From NCBI GenBank assembly GCA_905397405.1, contig CAJPVJ010000662.1:1-21733 (forward strand): 21,733 nt of DNA, given 5' to 3'. Origin of the DNA: Oppiella nova. Lineage: Eukaryota > Arthropoda > Arachnida > Sarcoptiformes > Oppiidae. Each line of letters begins with the position of its first letter. Within the stretch, counting starts at the first letter, position 1. Positions 9,051 to 19,005 of this stretch are shown piece by piece. The translations under genes and the position numbers were made by a program. The notes under the pieces are model-generated. The model made no database searches. It was not told the origin of the DNA and was given only the letters and a program-made list of their open reading frames with translations.

Positions 9051-10319
9051 TTAACCACTCGTGTTAATATGTATTTGTTTTGGCAAAATAATCTCAACAC
9101 GTTTGATAAATAATAGTTTGATTTTAGATTGTCCGATATGAAAATTGTATAAGTTATTATAAACCTTTAAAATCTTTATAAATAATCCTTGACAAAATTT
9201 AATGGCCACAATCATTGATACCCCAAACCATAGGCCAACTATACTTCCCACATAATACAGGTATTCCTCGATCACAATCTTAGGCTTTTGTGTAAAAATC
9301 ATTGTCGGGGTTATGGGGGGTATTAAAGTGATGACCAAACTTTCAACTGGAAACCCAATTTTATATTCAATTGAATTTAACCTCAAAATCTCAACACGAC
9401 AATCGGGTTGTCTGCAAGTTGTTTCACATTGCTCATACAACCAACTTCTATTCAATTGAGGTTCATGCTCAATATAAATATGACCACCTTGCTCAATATT
9501 CTTAAACGTCAAAAATGGTACTTTGCCATATGTTGCTAAATATAACTCATCCGAGCACTTAAGTATACATTGTTCACGTGATGATAATTGTCCATGTAGA
9601 TAATAATTCTTGCATGTTTCGGACCAGTTGTTTTGCCAGCGTTTTAATACAATACGATCGTAATTTAGCGAGTAACATTTATTTACATTCTTGGTGTACA
9701 ACAAAGTAAAGGAATGCTTCGTTATATCGACATTAATAGCACGTCGATCGTGGACAATAAAATACAAATAACTAACATCAAGCTTAATTTGTATAATCGC
9801 TGAAAACCCCCTTAGACCATAAATTGAGCTTGGATTAATTATAAAATTTAAATCCGATTCATTACGTTGAGAAAATAGTGTGATTCATAAAAGGTGACTA
9901 TTAATGGTTATTTGCAAAGGTGATATCATATTGCAGTCAAACCGGTCCACATTACTGTCCATGCTCATTGTTTCCATCATTAAACATATTATAAGGGCTG
10001 ATAGATCCTTGCGTGATAGTAATACATGTCGTTGCTCATTTATAGTTTTAGATTTCAGGTCATTCATGATTGCATCGGTTAAGTCATAATCAATGGATTT
10101 GTTGTGTTTTCTATGAATTGCTTTGTTATACTCATTGGTAATGAACTCGTGTTTGGGTCCACACATTGTGAGCGCCGGCAGTTGTACCTGACTTTCGTCC
10201 TCAAACTCGACATCAGTTGTGGTCTCGTATGTGAAGTATATTTGACTGATTTTCGTGATTTGATACATACATCCCACACAACATATCATATAAATTGAAT
10301 ATTGCAGGCATTTATTCAT
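9051..10319 (-). pseudogene. DEG/ENaC sodium channel-like gene with one in-frame stop (left copy)
   Basis: This reading frame of 423 codons is interrupted only once: codon 145 (9885-9887) is TGA where the right-arm copy has TGC, a cysteine in the context HLLC. The frame continues unshifted to the stop at 9051. The protein starts MNKCLQYSIYMICCVGCMYQ, the first membrane helix, and then has a cysteine-rich ectodomain. It ends with the second helix containing GLWFGVSMIVAIKFC, which carries the G-x-S filter motif of DEG/ENaC channels. There is no intron. The mirror gene is 17229-18488. The ectodomain differs at many positions between the arms, more than the neighbouring IR exon 3. It could be a pseudogene, a polymorphic null allele or a sequencing error; a single change makes the last two plausible. 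Confidence 0.85.
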
Positions 10320-10844
10320 TTTTCATTCATTCAATTCATTGTTATTTCACTTTTATCAATAACTGTAATATGTTTTTCTATATTATTTTATGTTTGATTG
10401 CTATATTAATACTATTATTGTATTATGAGTACTACATAACACTTAACATTTAATTTAGTAACAATTAACTTACTTGTTGGTTATTAATTATTTTGTTATG
10501 ATAAAATTATATATTGCAATTATTTATTTTCTCAAAACTCATGAATATAAGAAAATTATTATATTTATATGTAATTATTTTAGACTACATTTTATTTAAG
10601 TAAATTTGCAATGCTTTTAAATGCATTGAAAAACATATTGATGTTTTAATTAAGATTATAATTATCTTGGATAATATAATTATTAGAAATAATTTTCACT
10701 TTTATTTTATACATGTATAAAACAATTATCATTACCATTAAAAATGCAATATAAACTATTATAACTAAAGTAAAATTACTATTACTACAAATAGCTTAAC
10801 TAATTTGAATGTTAATTTTTATATTTCTTAAAGGTCAAAATTAA
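10320..10844. other. Non-coding region between the DEG/ENaC pseudogene and IR L4
   Basis: No gene is seen. The stretch matches the complement of 16692-17228, with small insertions and deletions: about 20 bases near 10465-10485 are left-only, and a similar short stretch near 17170-17195 is right-only. It contains the 5' flank of the DEG/ENaC gene and the 3' flank of L4. Confidence 0.6.
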
Positions 10845-12426
10845 TTAATACACCAATATCAATTTAACATAAATTATCTCAACTAGCAGCAGAATTATTG
10901 CAAATGAATTTAATATAACTAGTAAATATAACACAAATTTGAGCTGGTTATTTATCGATAGTGGACGTGCAAATTGTCGCTTGGTAAAAGATTTTCTCGA
11001 AAACACCACGAACTCGAATCCAAAACATTTCAAGTAAACTCGTCTAAACCAGGTTAATATTAATCCCGATGCACGTACATTTTGTAACCTAATATAAAAT
11101 ATAAATCTATATTAAATCTAGCATTTACTATTAAAATAAAATATGAAATTATTGTCAATTATATACATTATTTCGAGGTATGGTTTCAACATTGAATCCT
11201 TTTGCAATACAATGCCGTAATAATCCATAGTTATGGTTGACTCGGTGGTGTGCCTTGGTAAGTAATGAAACTTCATTTTGTAGTACATTAGACTAAAGTG
11301 TATATAATTTCTGGTTGATAACAGTATTTTACGTGGATTATTTAAAGTTTTTGATAAATCATTTGGGAAATGTGAATCTTCAAATGTTACAAATTTGCCA
11401 AATGTTGTATAAAACTCGGTGTCTGTATTCTAAACAAGGTTGAATATTAATTTGATTAGCAGGGCACATATTGTTTATATTTATTATAGTTATTTTAAAT
11501 TACCATGAATATATCTGTAAAGGGTCGTGCTCTATAGCAAAATACAGTGACCTGACCCCTACGTAACGCACTGATCAAGGTATTTATTGTATCGATTTTA
11601 ATGAATTGTCTAATTGTCATATGAGAGTGGAGTCGACCACCAAATGCTGAGATCAATACAATACATATGAATGTCCACATAATTAGCAAAAATCTATTTA
11701 TCCGGCTCATATATCTATAACTAGTAATCGGCTGTTTAATTAATATTGATATGACTTTCCATATTAATAATTGGTGACAGGTATGTTTTTGTTTAGTTGA
11801 TGTCATATAGAGACAAATGATTAATGTAAGTATACTTATGATGAGATATAACCAAATGTATGTATCAAACGGTTCAAGCAGATTGACAAATCGCTTGATT
11901 TTAGGTAATGGTGCCGTAAATGTAAGGGCGTCTATGATGTGAGGGTAGGTATAGTCCACCACAGTCTGCCTGTCCGATGAATACGTGATACTACCGATGC
12001 CTATGTCAGCCCTCTATCATATTAATGAAAATTAATTTAATACAGAAAACTTTCTATAAAAATTAATATTTCATTGCTAAAAATATGAACAGGATTAAAA
12101 ATGATAGTATTATAATTAGTTTTGTATATTATACGTGTTGACTAATGTGACCAATGATGCCATCCCACGAACCGTTGGCTAGTTTTTTGCCAAAAAGTCC
12201 ATTTGTGTTAAGGATTTCATACGAAAAGTTACATAATTTGCAAAACGACTCCACGATCTCTATCTCAACACCACTATAAGGCCGCTCAAGGAAAACATAC
12301 GGCCATTGCTTTCACGTGTAATTAGATTTAATTAAATTAAATTATATATTTTATGATAAGTTAACTATTATTTTTGATTACCGAGGTGGTAGCCACAACG
12401 AGTTTCTGCCCGCTCAAGTCCAACAT
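10845..12426 (-). CDS. Ionotropic receptor-like channel L4, intact, divergent member
   Basis: Exons on the minus strand are 12426-12382, 12308-12135, 12013-11504, 11429-11167 and 11088-10845: 1236 nt, 411 residues. The start MLDLSGQKLVVATTS and all splice phases match the other IR loci, but the sequence is clearly more diverged. S1 contains YSSDRQTVVDYTYP with the iGluR ligand arginine. M1 is TYIWLYLIISILTLIICLYM. The pore/M2 segment is IMWTFICIVLISAFGGRLHS. S2 contains ILLSTRNYIHFSL, with asparagine where L1 and L2 have aspartate. Exon 5 carries LKFVLYLLVILNSFAIILLL as the last helix. Role by family: ligand-gated cation channel in the plasma membrane; the ligand is unknown. The right arm carries only its 3' end (16166-16691), cut inside exon 4, so this copy is the probable parent. 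Confidence 0.85.
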
Positions 12427-13066
12427 TTTATTTAACATTAATTATTTTAATGGAATACAAAATTTATTTCTATTTTTATAAAGTAAATTGTTTTTATAAA
12501 AAATAACATCTATATGTTAAACAAATAGACTATATTTTAATAACAATATTTATTTTTCACGTAATGTTTATTTAATAACTCAATTAAGTTCCCTGTCTAT
12601 AACAGTATTGCAAATTATAATCATAAAGGTCAAATATAAATGTTGTATTTTTTGTGATTAAACACTGTAGAGGTTTTATAAAAAATATAATTAATTGTGG
12701 TATATTAATTTTGAAAAATATTAATAAATTTATTTATTAGATTTGTTTAATTTTATTATAATTTTATTTCTATTAAAAACACGGGTAAATAATATTAATT
12801 GAAATATTTGTTAGAATAAATATTATTGCCAACAAACAAAATTCAATTATTCATAAAAATATATTAATAAAAATAAATCTTAATACTGTATTCATAATGT
12901 AGTATATTTACATATAATATTGATTTATATGTAAGCAAATATTAAATAGATTAACATAAAACATAATATACTGTAGCATTATAAATAATACATTGTATTC
13001 TATTTATAACATATTTTTAAAGTGCTTTATAATACTAAATTGAATACATATTTAAGTCGTTTAAAA
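12427..13066. other. Non-coding region between divergent IR L4 and the unique DEG/ENaC gene
   Basis: The two genes are transcribed away from this stretch, so it should hold both promoters, but I cannot point to a specific element. It includes the 129-bp segment 12707-12835 that recurs at the inversion junction. No gene is seen. Confidence 0.5.
12707..12835. repeat. Source copy of the 129-bp segment found at the inversion junction
   Basis: This segment is identical base for base, same orientation, to 16037-16165. It begins aattttgaaaaatatt and ends ttattgccaacaa, and includes aaaaacacgggtaaataa. Flanks differ on both sides. It is non-coding. Confidence 0.95.
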
Positions 13067-14353
13067 ATGAATATATATTTTAAAGTTCTTGTTTACACGT
13101 TGTGTTGTATTGGTTGTGTCATACAAATCACACAAATCAGTGAAATATACTTCAGTTACGACACGACTACTGATGTTAAGTACGAATACGAGGATCACAT
13201 ACAACTGCCGGCCCTTACAATATGCGGCCCTAAAATGTATTTTGTTAATGAACTTTATTATACCAAGTTTAATCAAACAGATCATAATAATGCATATCAA
13301 CTACTTCTGAATATGAAAGTCAAGGAACAGGCTAAATATTTATTATCGAGAGAATATATCAGTAAAAATATGGGTTGCTATAACTTAGAAACTCTCAATT
13401 GGAATAAGAGTTACATTGATTATGATTGTAATAAGATTTCACCAATTAGAATTTCAATAAATACAGACCTATATTGCATTCAAATGTTTCAACAATTGGA
13501 TAATGAGCCAGATGATTATTTTGTCATTAATAAGAGCACGATTGGACATAACTATGGATATTTAGTATCGATTGTTAATACATTGAATCCAGGTATTTTT
13601 TACGGCTTCATTAACAATAGACGTGAACTATATTACAACCCGTTAAAGCGGTTTATGATAAAAATCAACCACAATTTTAACAAGATCAATATATTAACAT
13701 ACGAACGAACTGTGCTTAATCGATATCAAGGTAGAAGCATACTTTCACCACGATCATATTTATGTGAGACTTATAGTGATGGAGATAAATATCGCTCACA
13801 AGAGGACTGTCTCATTAAATGTGAGATTCAAATGTATCGCGAATTAAATGATACATTTCCAAAGTTATATACAGTTAATGTGAATGACCGGGATAATTAT
13901 GTAAGAATTGAAAATTCATATACACCTCCATATATGAGCAAGGTAATTGATGAATGTCAATTAAGATGCAACTCAAAACCAGATTGCCGACTTGATTATG
14001 TAAAGGTAAATAACTTGGCGATAACACAGGATATTGGGAACAATATGTCCATAATCAACATCATAGCTCCATACACACCGATTATGATTTTCACCCAGCA
14101 ACTTAAAATAGTATTACAAGAATATTTGTGTTATGTAGCCAGCATAATTAGCTTATGGTTTGGTATCTCTGTGGTTATGGTAATTGATTTGTGTTATAAT
14201 TTAATAAGTGTTATTGCTAAATTTTATAATAGATTTAATCTATATTTTAATCAATCATTAAACCAGAGTTTTGTGTTGAAGTTTTCAAATATTAAACTGT
14301 TTATTAATCGCCGATTTAAAAATAAAATTTCAAATAATGTAACTACTAATTAA
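13067..14353 (+). CDS. DEG/ENaC sodium channel-like protein, unique copy in the spacer
   Basis: A single-exon gene of 428 residues. I start it at the ATG at 13067, directly before the first helix; the same frame is open upstream to 13022 but has no earlier ATG. Helix 1 is about residues 4-22 (YFKVLVYTLCCIGCVIQI), followed by IYFSYDTTTDVKYEYED and LPALTICGPK, a DEG/ENaC post-helix pattern. The ectodomain is cysteine-rich with several N-x-S/T sites. Helix 2, about residues 350-375, includes SLWFGISVVMVIDLC with the G-x-S selectivity motif at about 366-368. Family role: trimeric amiloride-sensitive cation channel of the plasma membrane. The cytosolic N-terminus is only a few residues and lacks the HG gating motif, so an upstream coding exon may be missing. 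It is a paralogue of the 9051-10319 and 17229-18488 genes but much more diverged. Confidence 0.87.
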   Translation: MNIYFKVLVYTLCCIGCVIQITQISEIYFSYDTTTDVKYEYEDHIQLPALTICGPKMYFVNELYYTKFNQTDHNNAYQLLLNMKVKEQAKYLLSREYISKNMGCYNLETLNWNKSYIDYDCNKISPIRISINTDLYCIQMFQQLDNEPDDYFVINKSTIGHNYGYLVSIVNTLNPGIFYGFINNRRELYYNPLKRFMIKINHNFNKINILTYERTVLNRYQGRSILSPRSYLCETYSDGDKYRSQEDCLIKCEIQMYRELNDTFPKLYTVNVNDRDNYVRIENSYTPPYMSKVIDECQLRCNSKPDCRLDYVKVNNLAITQDIGNNMSIINIIAPYTPIMIFTQQLKIVLQEYLCYVASIISLWFGISVVMVIDLCYNLISVIAKFYNRFNLYFNQSLNQSFVLKFSNIKLFINRRFKNKISNNVTTN

Positions 14354-15114
14354 AATATTAATTAATATTATTAAAAATTGCATAATTTTAATTATACAAA
14401 AAATATTTGATTGTGTATTTATTGATTAGATTTTATATTTAGTTGTGTAATATCGTATAATTATGTTTATTCCAAGAATATTCATTTAATATGAAATGTT
14501 TAGTAATGTAAATATTTTTGAAATTAAATGTTCGATAATAAACAAAACATAATTACATAAAAAGCAATTTTCAATATTTATTAATATTGTTTTGTAAGTA
14601 CGCAAATGTAATGTAATAGTTTGTATGATGATACTGTATAAAAACTGTATGCCTAAGTGTAGTGTTAAGTGTATGCCTTATAATAGATGTTAAACTGAAT
14701 AGTAATATATTTGAATCAATTAAATATCCATGAGTAATGTACAAATTGTTCATACTTTTTACAGTTTAAAAATAAACAGACTTAGCATGATATTTAAAAA
14801 TGCACTTAATTAAAATTTGCGGCATTAAAAATACGATACAAAAGTTTATATTGAATTAAAATCCTGTCAATCCATACAGTCTAAGATTTTGTCAGACATA
14901 AAATGATATAAGTTTTTCAAGCTTATTGTTATTATCAGTTATAATTTGTATCATTATAATCTACTCGTTTTATGTGCCACAGTGATACGAGTGAACCTAA
15001 AGTTTTTATAAGTACCACGATGTAGACAAGTAAAATTATTGTATTAAATACCGTAAATAATTAATCAAGCTCATAGTTTCATGATTTTTTAATTCGTTAG
15101 TTTGAAATCAATAT
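14354..15114. other. Gene-poor spacer after the unique DEG/ENaC gene
   Basis: No gene is supported. Short open frames are present (for example 14571-14753 on the minus strand) but show no recognisable domain. A weak local repeat, gtatgccta and gtatgcctta, occurs at 14648-14677. A short hairpin actcgt...acgagt lies near 14963-14994. The stretch has no counterpart in the duplicated arms. Confidence 0.4.
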
Positions 15115-15816
15115 GAGTTTATAATATACAAAAAGATCAATCGATAAATAAAAATGATGGACTATTGATAAATTTTTAAATTCTATTTTAAATTTTAAAT
15201 TAAATAAAATGACCATTTTAAAATAATTTTACATTGAAAGCAGAGTTTACTCATTGAAACTAAGTTTTCAAACCTAGCTTACATTCATCACAAATTATTG
15301 ATCAATAGCAGAGTAGATCACCTGTAATTTATTGTAAGTACCTGGGCCACCTGACATAAAAAACAGTTCACAATAATCATAGCATTTAATGAATGATTTT
15401 GTGTCACATTTTGTAAAAATATTTTTAAATATAAAATATAAATATGATGAAAAAATCCAATAAATAATTTCACATTTGTAGTAAAAATCCAAAAGGTCTT
15501 AACATTTGAATTGCTTACACATACAGTACAGTATATCATACAAAGGATTTTATAGTTATGACCTTTTAGATTTGTACTCAAAATATGAAATTATTCATTT
15601 GATTTGTTGTCTCGCTTATATTAGTCAAAGTATTTATAAAAAGTATTGCCCCGAAATAATTTCCAACCCATTTATAAAATAACTATATTTGTGTATGAGT
15701 TTTGAAAATGAGATTACAAATGTTGTAATATGGCCAATATTGGCTAAGATGCTACATACTGATCAATAGTCATTCATTTTTGTTCATCGATTGATCTTTT
15801 TGTATATTATAAACTC
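15115..15816. mobile_element. 702-bp element with 55-bp terminal inverted repeats
   Basis: Bases 15115-15145 (gagtttataatatacaaaaa...) are an exact reverse complement of 15786-15816. The pairing continues inward to 15169 and 15762 with about four mismatches in 24, through actattgat. The interior has short minus-strand frames (15295-15581), one including CELFFMSGGPGTYNK, but I recognise no transposase. No clear target duplication is seen: the flanks are atat and gtgt. It is probably a non-autonomous DNA transposon or decayed element. It lies in the spacer of the inverted duplication and is absent from the arms. Confidence 0.65.
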
Positions 15817-16036
15817 GTGTTATTTGAAAAAATATAGTATAATATAATAAGTGTTTTATTGTACAAATACTAAACGACCGTATGATTTGAAAACTTATAA
15901 TTTAAATACTTTAATGATAATTATAAAATAATTTCAAATTATTGTAATAAAAAGATAATCTTATTTTCATATTAATTGATCATATAAAATGAATGTGAGA
16001 TAATTGATGTTTTATATTAAATAAGTTTGAGTCTTA
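15817..16036. other. Non-coding AT-rich stretch before the inversion junction
   Basis: I see no gene, no long repeat and no partner elsewhere in the window. Confidence 0.4.
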
Positions 16037-16165
16037 AATTTTGAAAAATATTAATAAATTTATTTATTAGATTTGTTTAATTTTATTATAATTTTATTTC
16101 TATTAAAAACACGGGTAAATAATATTAATTGAAATATTTGTTAGAATAAATATTATTGCCAACAA
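16037..16165. repeat. 129-bp junction copy, direct repeat of 12707-12835
   Basis: This is an exact copy of 12707-12835. Its right edge (aacaa, 16165) abuts tttcccaaatg at 16166, which is exon 4 of the inverted IR L4 fragment. It therefore fills the inner breakpoint of the inverted duplication. No mismatch was found, so it is either young or maintained by conversion. Confidence 0.95.
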
Positions 16166-16691
16166 TTTCCCAAATGATTTATCAAAAACTTTAAATAATC
16201 CACGTAAAATACTGTTATCAACCAGAAATTATATACACTTTAGTCTAATGTACTACAAAATGAAGTTTCATTACTTACCAAGGCACACCACAGAGTCAAC
16301 CATAACTATGGATTATTACGGCATTGTATTGCAAAAGGATTCAATGCTTAAACCATACCTCGAAATAATGTATATAATTGACAATAATTTCATATTTTAT
16401 TTTAATAGTAAATGCTAGATTTAATATAGATTTATATTTTATATTAGGCTACAAAATGTACGTTCATCGGGATTAATATTAACATGGTTTAGACGAGTTT
16501 ACTTGAAATGTTTTGGATTCGAGTTCGTGGTATTTTCAAAAAAATCTTTTACCAAGCGACAATTTTCACGTCCACTATCAATAAATAACCAGCTCAAATT
16601 TGTGCTATATTTACTAGTTATATTAAATTCATTTGCAATAATTCTGCTGCTAGTTGAGATAATTTATGTTAAATTGATATTGGTGTATTAA
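16166..16691 (+). pseudogene. 3' fragment of IR L4 (part of exon 4 plus exon 5)
   Basis: Only the last part of the gene is present: exon 4 from within the S2 lobe to 16369, then an intron with GTATAT donor and TTAG acceptor, and exon 5 at 16448-16691. Exon 5 is 244 nt, as in L4, and encodes LKFVLYLLVILNSFAIILLL as the last membrane helix. Exons 1-3, so the whole of S1, M1 and pore, are missing; the 129-bp junction repeat stands where they should be. The remaining sequence is still open and very similar to L4, which suggests a recent event. It cannot make a channel. Confidence 0.9.
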
Positions 16692-17228
16692 TTAATTTTG
16701 ACCTTTAAGAAATATAAAAATTAACATTCAAATTAGTTAAGCTATTTGTAGTAATAGTAATTTTACTTTAGTTATAAAAGTTTATATTGCATTTTTAATG
16801 GTAATGATAATTGTTTTATACATGTATAAAATAAAAGTGAAAATTATTTCTAATTAAATAATTATATTTTTCCAAGATAATTATAATCTTAATTAAAACA
16901 TCAATATGGTTTTCAAAGCATTTAAACGCATTGCAAATTTACTTAAATAAAATGTAGTCTAAAATAATTACATATAAATATAATAATTTTCTTATATTCA
17001 CGAGTTTTCAGAAAATAAATAATTGCAATATATGCAATTTTATCATAACAAAATAATTAATAATTACTAAATTAAATGTTAAGTGTTATGTAGTACTCAT
17101 AATACAATAATAGTATTAATATAGCAATCAAACATAAAATAATGTAGAAAAACATATTACAGTTATTGTGAACTTACTAATTAAATAAGTTTTAAAAGTG
17201 AAATCAAAATGAATTGAATGAATGAAAA
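16692..17228. other. Non-coding region before the right DEG/ENaC gene
   Basis: This is the mirror of 10320-10844. It contains the 5' flank of the DEG/ENaC gene. The ATG chosen at 17229 follows the local run gaatgaatgaaaaatgaat, and earlier ATGs there are not followed by a long frame. No gene is seen. Confidence 0.6.
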
Positions 17229-18488
17229 ATGAATCTGCAATATTCAATTTATATGATATGTTGTGTGGGATGTATGTATCAAATCACGAAAATCAGTCAA
17301 ATATACTTCACATACGAGACCACAACTGATGTCGAGTTTGAGGACGATAGTCAGATACAACTGCTGGCGCTCACAATGTGTGGACCCAAACACGAGTTCA
17401 TTACAGAGGAGTACAACCACGCAATTCATAGAAAACACAACAAATCCATTGATTATGACTTAACTGATGAAATCATAAGTGACTTGAAATCTAAAACTAT
17501 AAACGAGCAACGACATGTATTACTATCACGCGAGGATTTATCAGCCCGTATACTATGTTTCATGGTGGAAACAATGAGCATGGACAGTAATCTGGGCCAG
17601 ATCGACTGCAATAAGATATCACCTTTGCAAATAACCATTAATAGTCACCTTTTATGCATTACACTATTTTCTCAACGTAATGAATCGGATTCAAATTTTA
17701 TAATTAATCCAAGCTCATTTAATACTTTAAGGGGGTTTTCGGCGATTATACAAATTAAGCTTGATGTTAGTTATTTGTATTTTATTGTCCACGATCGACG
17801 TGTTATTAATGTCGATATAACGAAACATTCTTTTACTTTGTTATACACCAAGAATGTAAATAAATGTTACTCGCTAAATTACGATCGTATTGTATTAAAA
17901 CGATGGCAAAACACCTGGTCCGAAACATGCAAGAATTATTATCAACATGGACAATTATCATCACGTGAACAATGTATACTTAAGTGCTCAGATGAGTTAT
18001 ATTTAGCTACATATGGCAAAGTACCATTTTTGTCATTTAAGAATATTGAGCAAGGTGGTAATATTTCTATTGAGGATGAACCTAAATTCAATATAAGTTG
18101 GTTGTATGAGCAATGTGAAACAACTTGCAAACAACCCGATTGTCGGGTTGAGATTTTGAGGTTACATTCAATTGAATATAAAATTGGGTTTCCATTTGAA
18201 AGTTTGATCATTACTTTAATACCCCCCATAACCCCGACAATGATTTTTACACAAAAGCCTAAAATTGTGATCGAGGAATACCTGTGTTATGTGGGAAGTA
18301 TAGTTGGCCTATGGTTTGGAGTATCATTGATTATGGTCATGAAATTTTGTCAGGGATTATTTATAAAAATTTTAAAAGTTTATAATAACTTAAATAATTT
18401 TCATATCAGACAATCTAAAATCAAACAATTATTTATCAAACGTGTTCAAATTATTTTACCAAAACAATATATTAACACGAGTGGCTAA
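17229..18488 (+). CDS. DEG/ENaC sodium channel-like protein, intact right copy
   Basis: A single exon of 419 residues. Helix 1 starts at once (LQYSIYMICCVGCMYQI, residues about 3-19), followed by IYFTYETTTDVEFEDD and LTMCGPK. The ectodomain has many cysteines, including a C-terminal group around EQCETTCKQPDCRVE. Helix 2 carries GLWFGVSLIMVMKFC with the G-x-S selectivity motif near residues 364-366. The C-tail is short and basic. Family role: trimeric cation channel in the plasma membrane; insect relatives (pickpocket family) act in taste, water and mechanical sensing. The N-terminus lacks the HG gating motif. It differs from the left copy by two missing codons near the start and a TGC instead of TGA at the codon broken there. 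Confidence 0.9.
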   Translation: MNLQYSIYMICCVGCMYQITKISQIYFTYETTTDVEFEDDSQIQLLALTMCGPKHEFITEEYNHAIHRKHNKSIDYDLTDEIISDLKSKTINEQRHVLLSREDLSARILCFMVETMSMDSNLGQIDCNKISPLQITINSHLLCITLFSQRNESDSNFIINPSSFNTLRGFSAIIQIKLDVSYLYFIVHDRRVINVDITKHSFTLLYTKNVNKCYSLNYDRIVLKRWQNTWSETCKNYYQHGQLSSREQCILKCSDELYLATYGKVPFLSFKNIEQGGNISIEDEPKFNISWLYEQCETTCKQPDCRVEILRLHSIEYKIGFPFESLIITLIPPITPTMIFTQKPKIVIEEYLCYVGSIVGLWFGVSLIMVMKFCQGLFIKILKVYNNLNNFHIRQSKIKQLFIKRVQIILPKQYINTSG

Positions 18489-19005
18489 ATAATAATACCT
18501 ATAAGCAAACATCACCAATTCCTATAAATAATATAGCTCAAAGTTATTGTATATTTGATAATTATAAAAATTAATTCGTTTGTAATATTGAATTTAAAAC
18601 TATTTATGTTAATAAATTATTTTTTTTAATTATTATTAATATTTTATCAAATAATCAATAATACCTGTAATTATTATATAAAAAAACAAAAACCAAACAA
18701 AATATTTAATATTGCACTTATAGACAGTAATTATAATAAATAATTCTATTAATATAAACTATTTTAGCCTATGTTATCAATTAAGTATTTTATTTATTGA
18801 TTATCAATTTATAATTGTTTATTACTCACGTGTATAATAAATGACAGTATTTTATCATTATTAAATCAATTATTGCAACAACAATATAAATTTTCTATTT
18901 ATATAATTCTGGTGTAGTTTGTACATATTTAAGTCTAAACATATACATAAAATTATTTATAAACATTTAAATAATTTAATAATTTAATAATAATATATAA
19001 TAAAA
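18489..19005. other. Non-coding region between the right DEG/ENaC gene and IR R3
   Basis: This is the mirror of 8221-9050 without the Penelope-like insertion. It includes the third copy of the roughly 100-bp flank repeat (18517-18615, complement of 882-995). No gene is seen. Confidence 0.6.

Larger units (their letters stand above)
5650..11370. repeat. Left arm of a large inverted duplication
   Basis: This segment matches the reverse complement of 16166-21733. Anchor points are 11370 with 16166, 10319 with 17229 (DEG/ENaC starts), 8220 with 19006 (IR starts), 6123 with 21256 and 5650 with 21733. The last pair is set by the window edge, so the arm may run further left. Left-only content includes the Penelope-like insertion and a TAA microsatellite near 8554-8573. 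Confidence 0.92.

Noticed and set aside
10079-10298. Overlapping open frames on both strands inside the DEG/ENaC genes (also at 13061-13310 and 17244-17638)
   Set aside because: They lie in alternative frames of well-supported DEG/ENaC coding sequence, repeat between the arms only because the genes do, and show no domain of their own.
13022-13066. Upstream extension of the unique DEG/ENaC frame from 13022
   Set aside because: It begins with GTG, has no ATG before 13067, and the paralogues start directly at the first helix.
14571-14753. Minus-strand 60-codon frame in the spacer
   Set aside because: No recognisable domain, AT-rich low-complexity composition, no paralogue in the window.
15295-15581. 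Overlapping minus-strand frames inside the 702-bp element
   Set aside because: They could be decayed transposase, but I cannot recognise any motif, so I list them only within the element.
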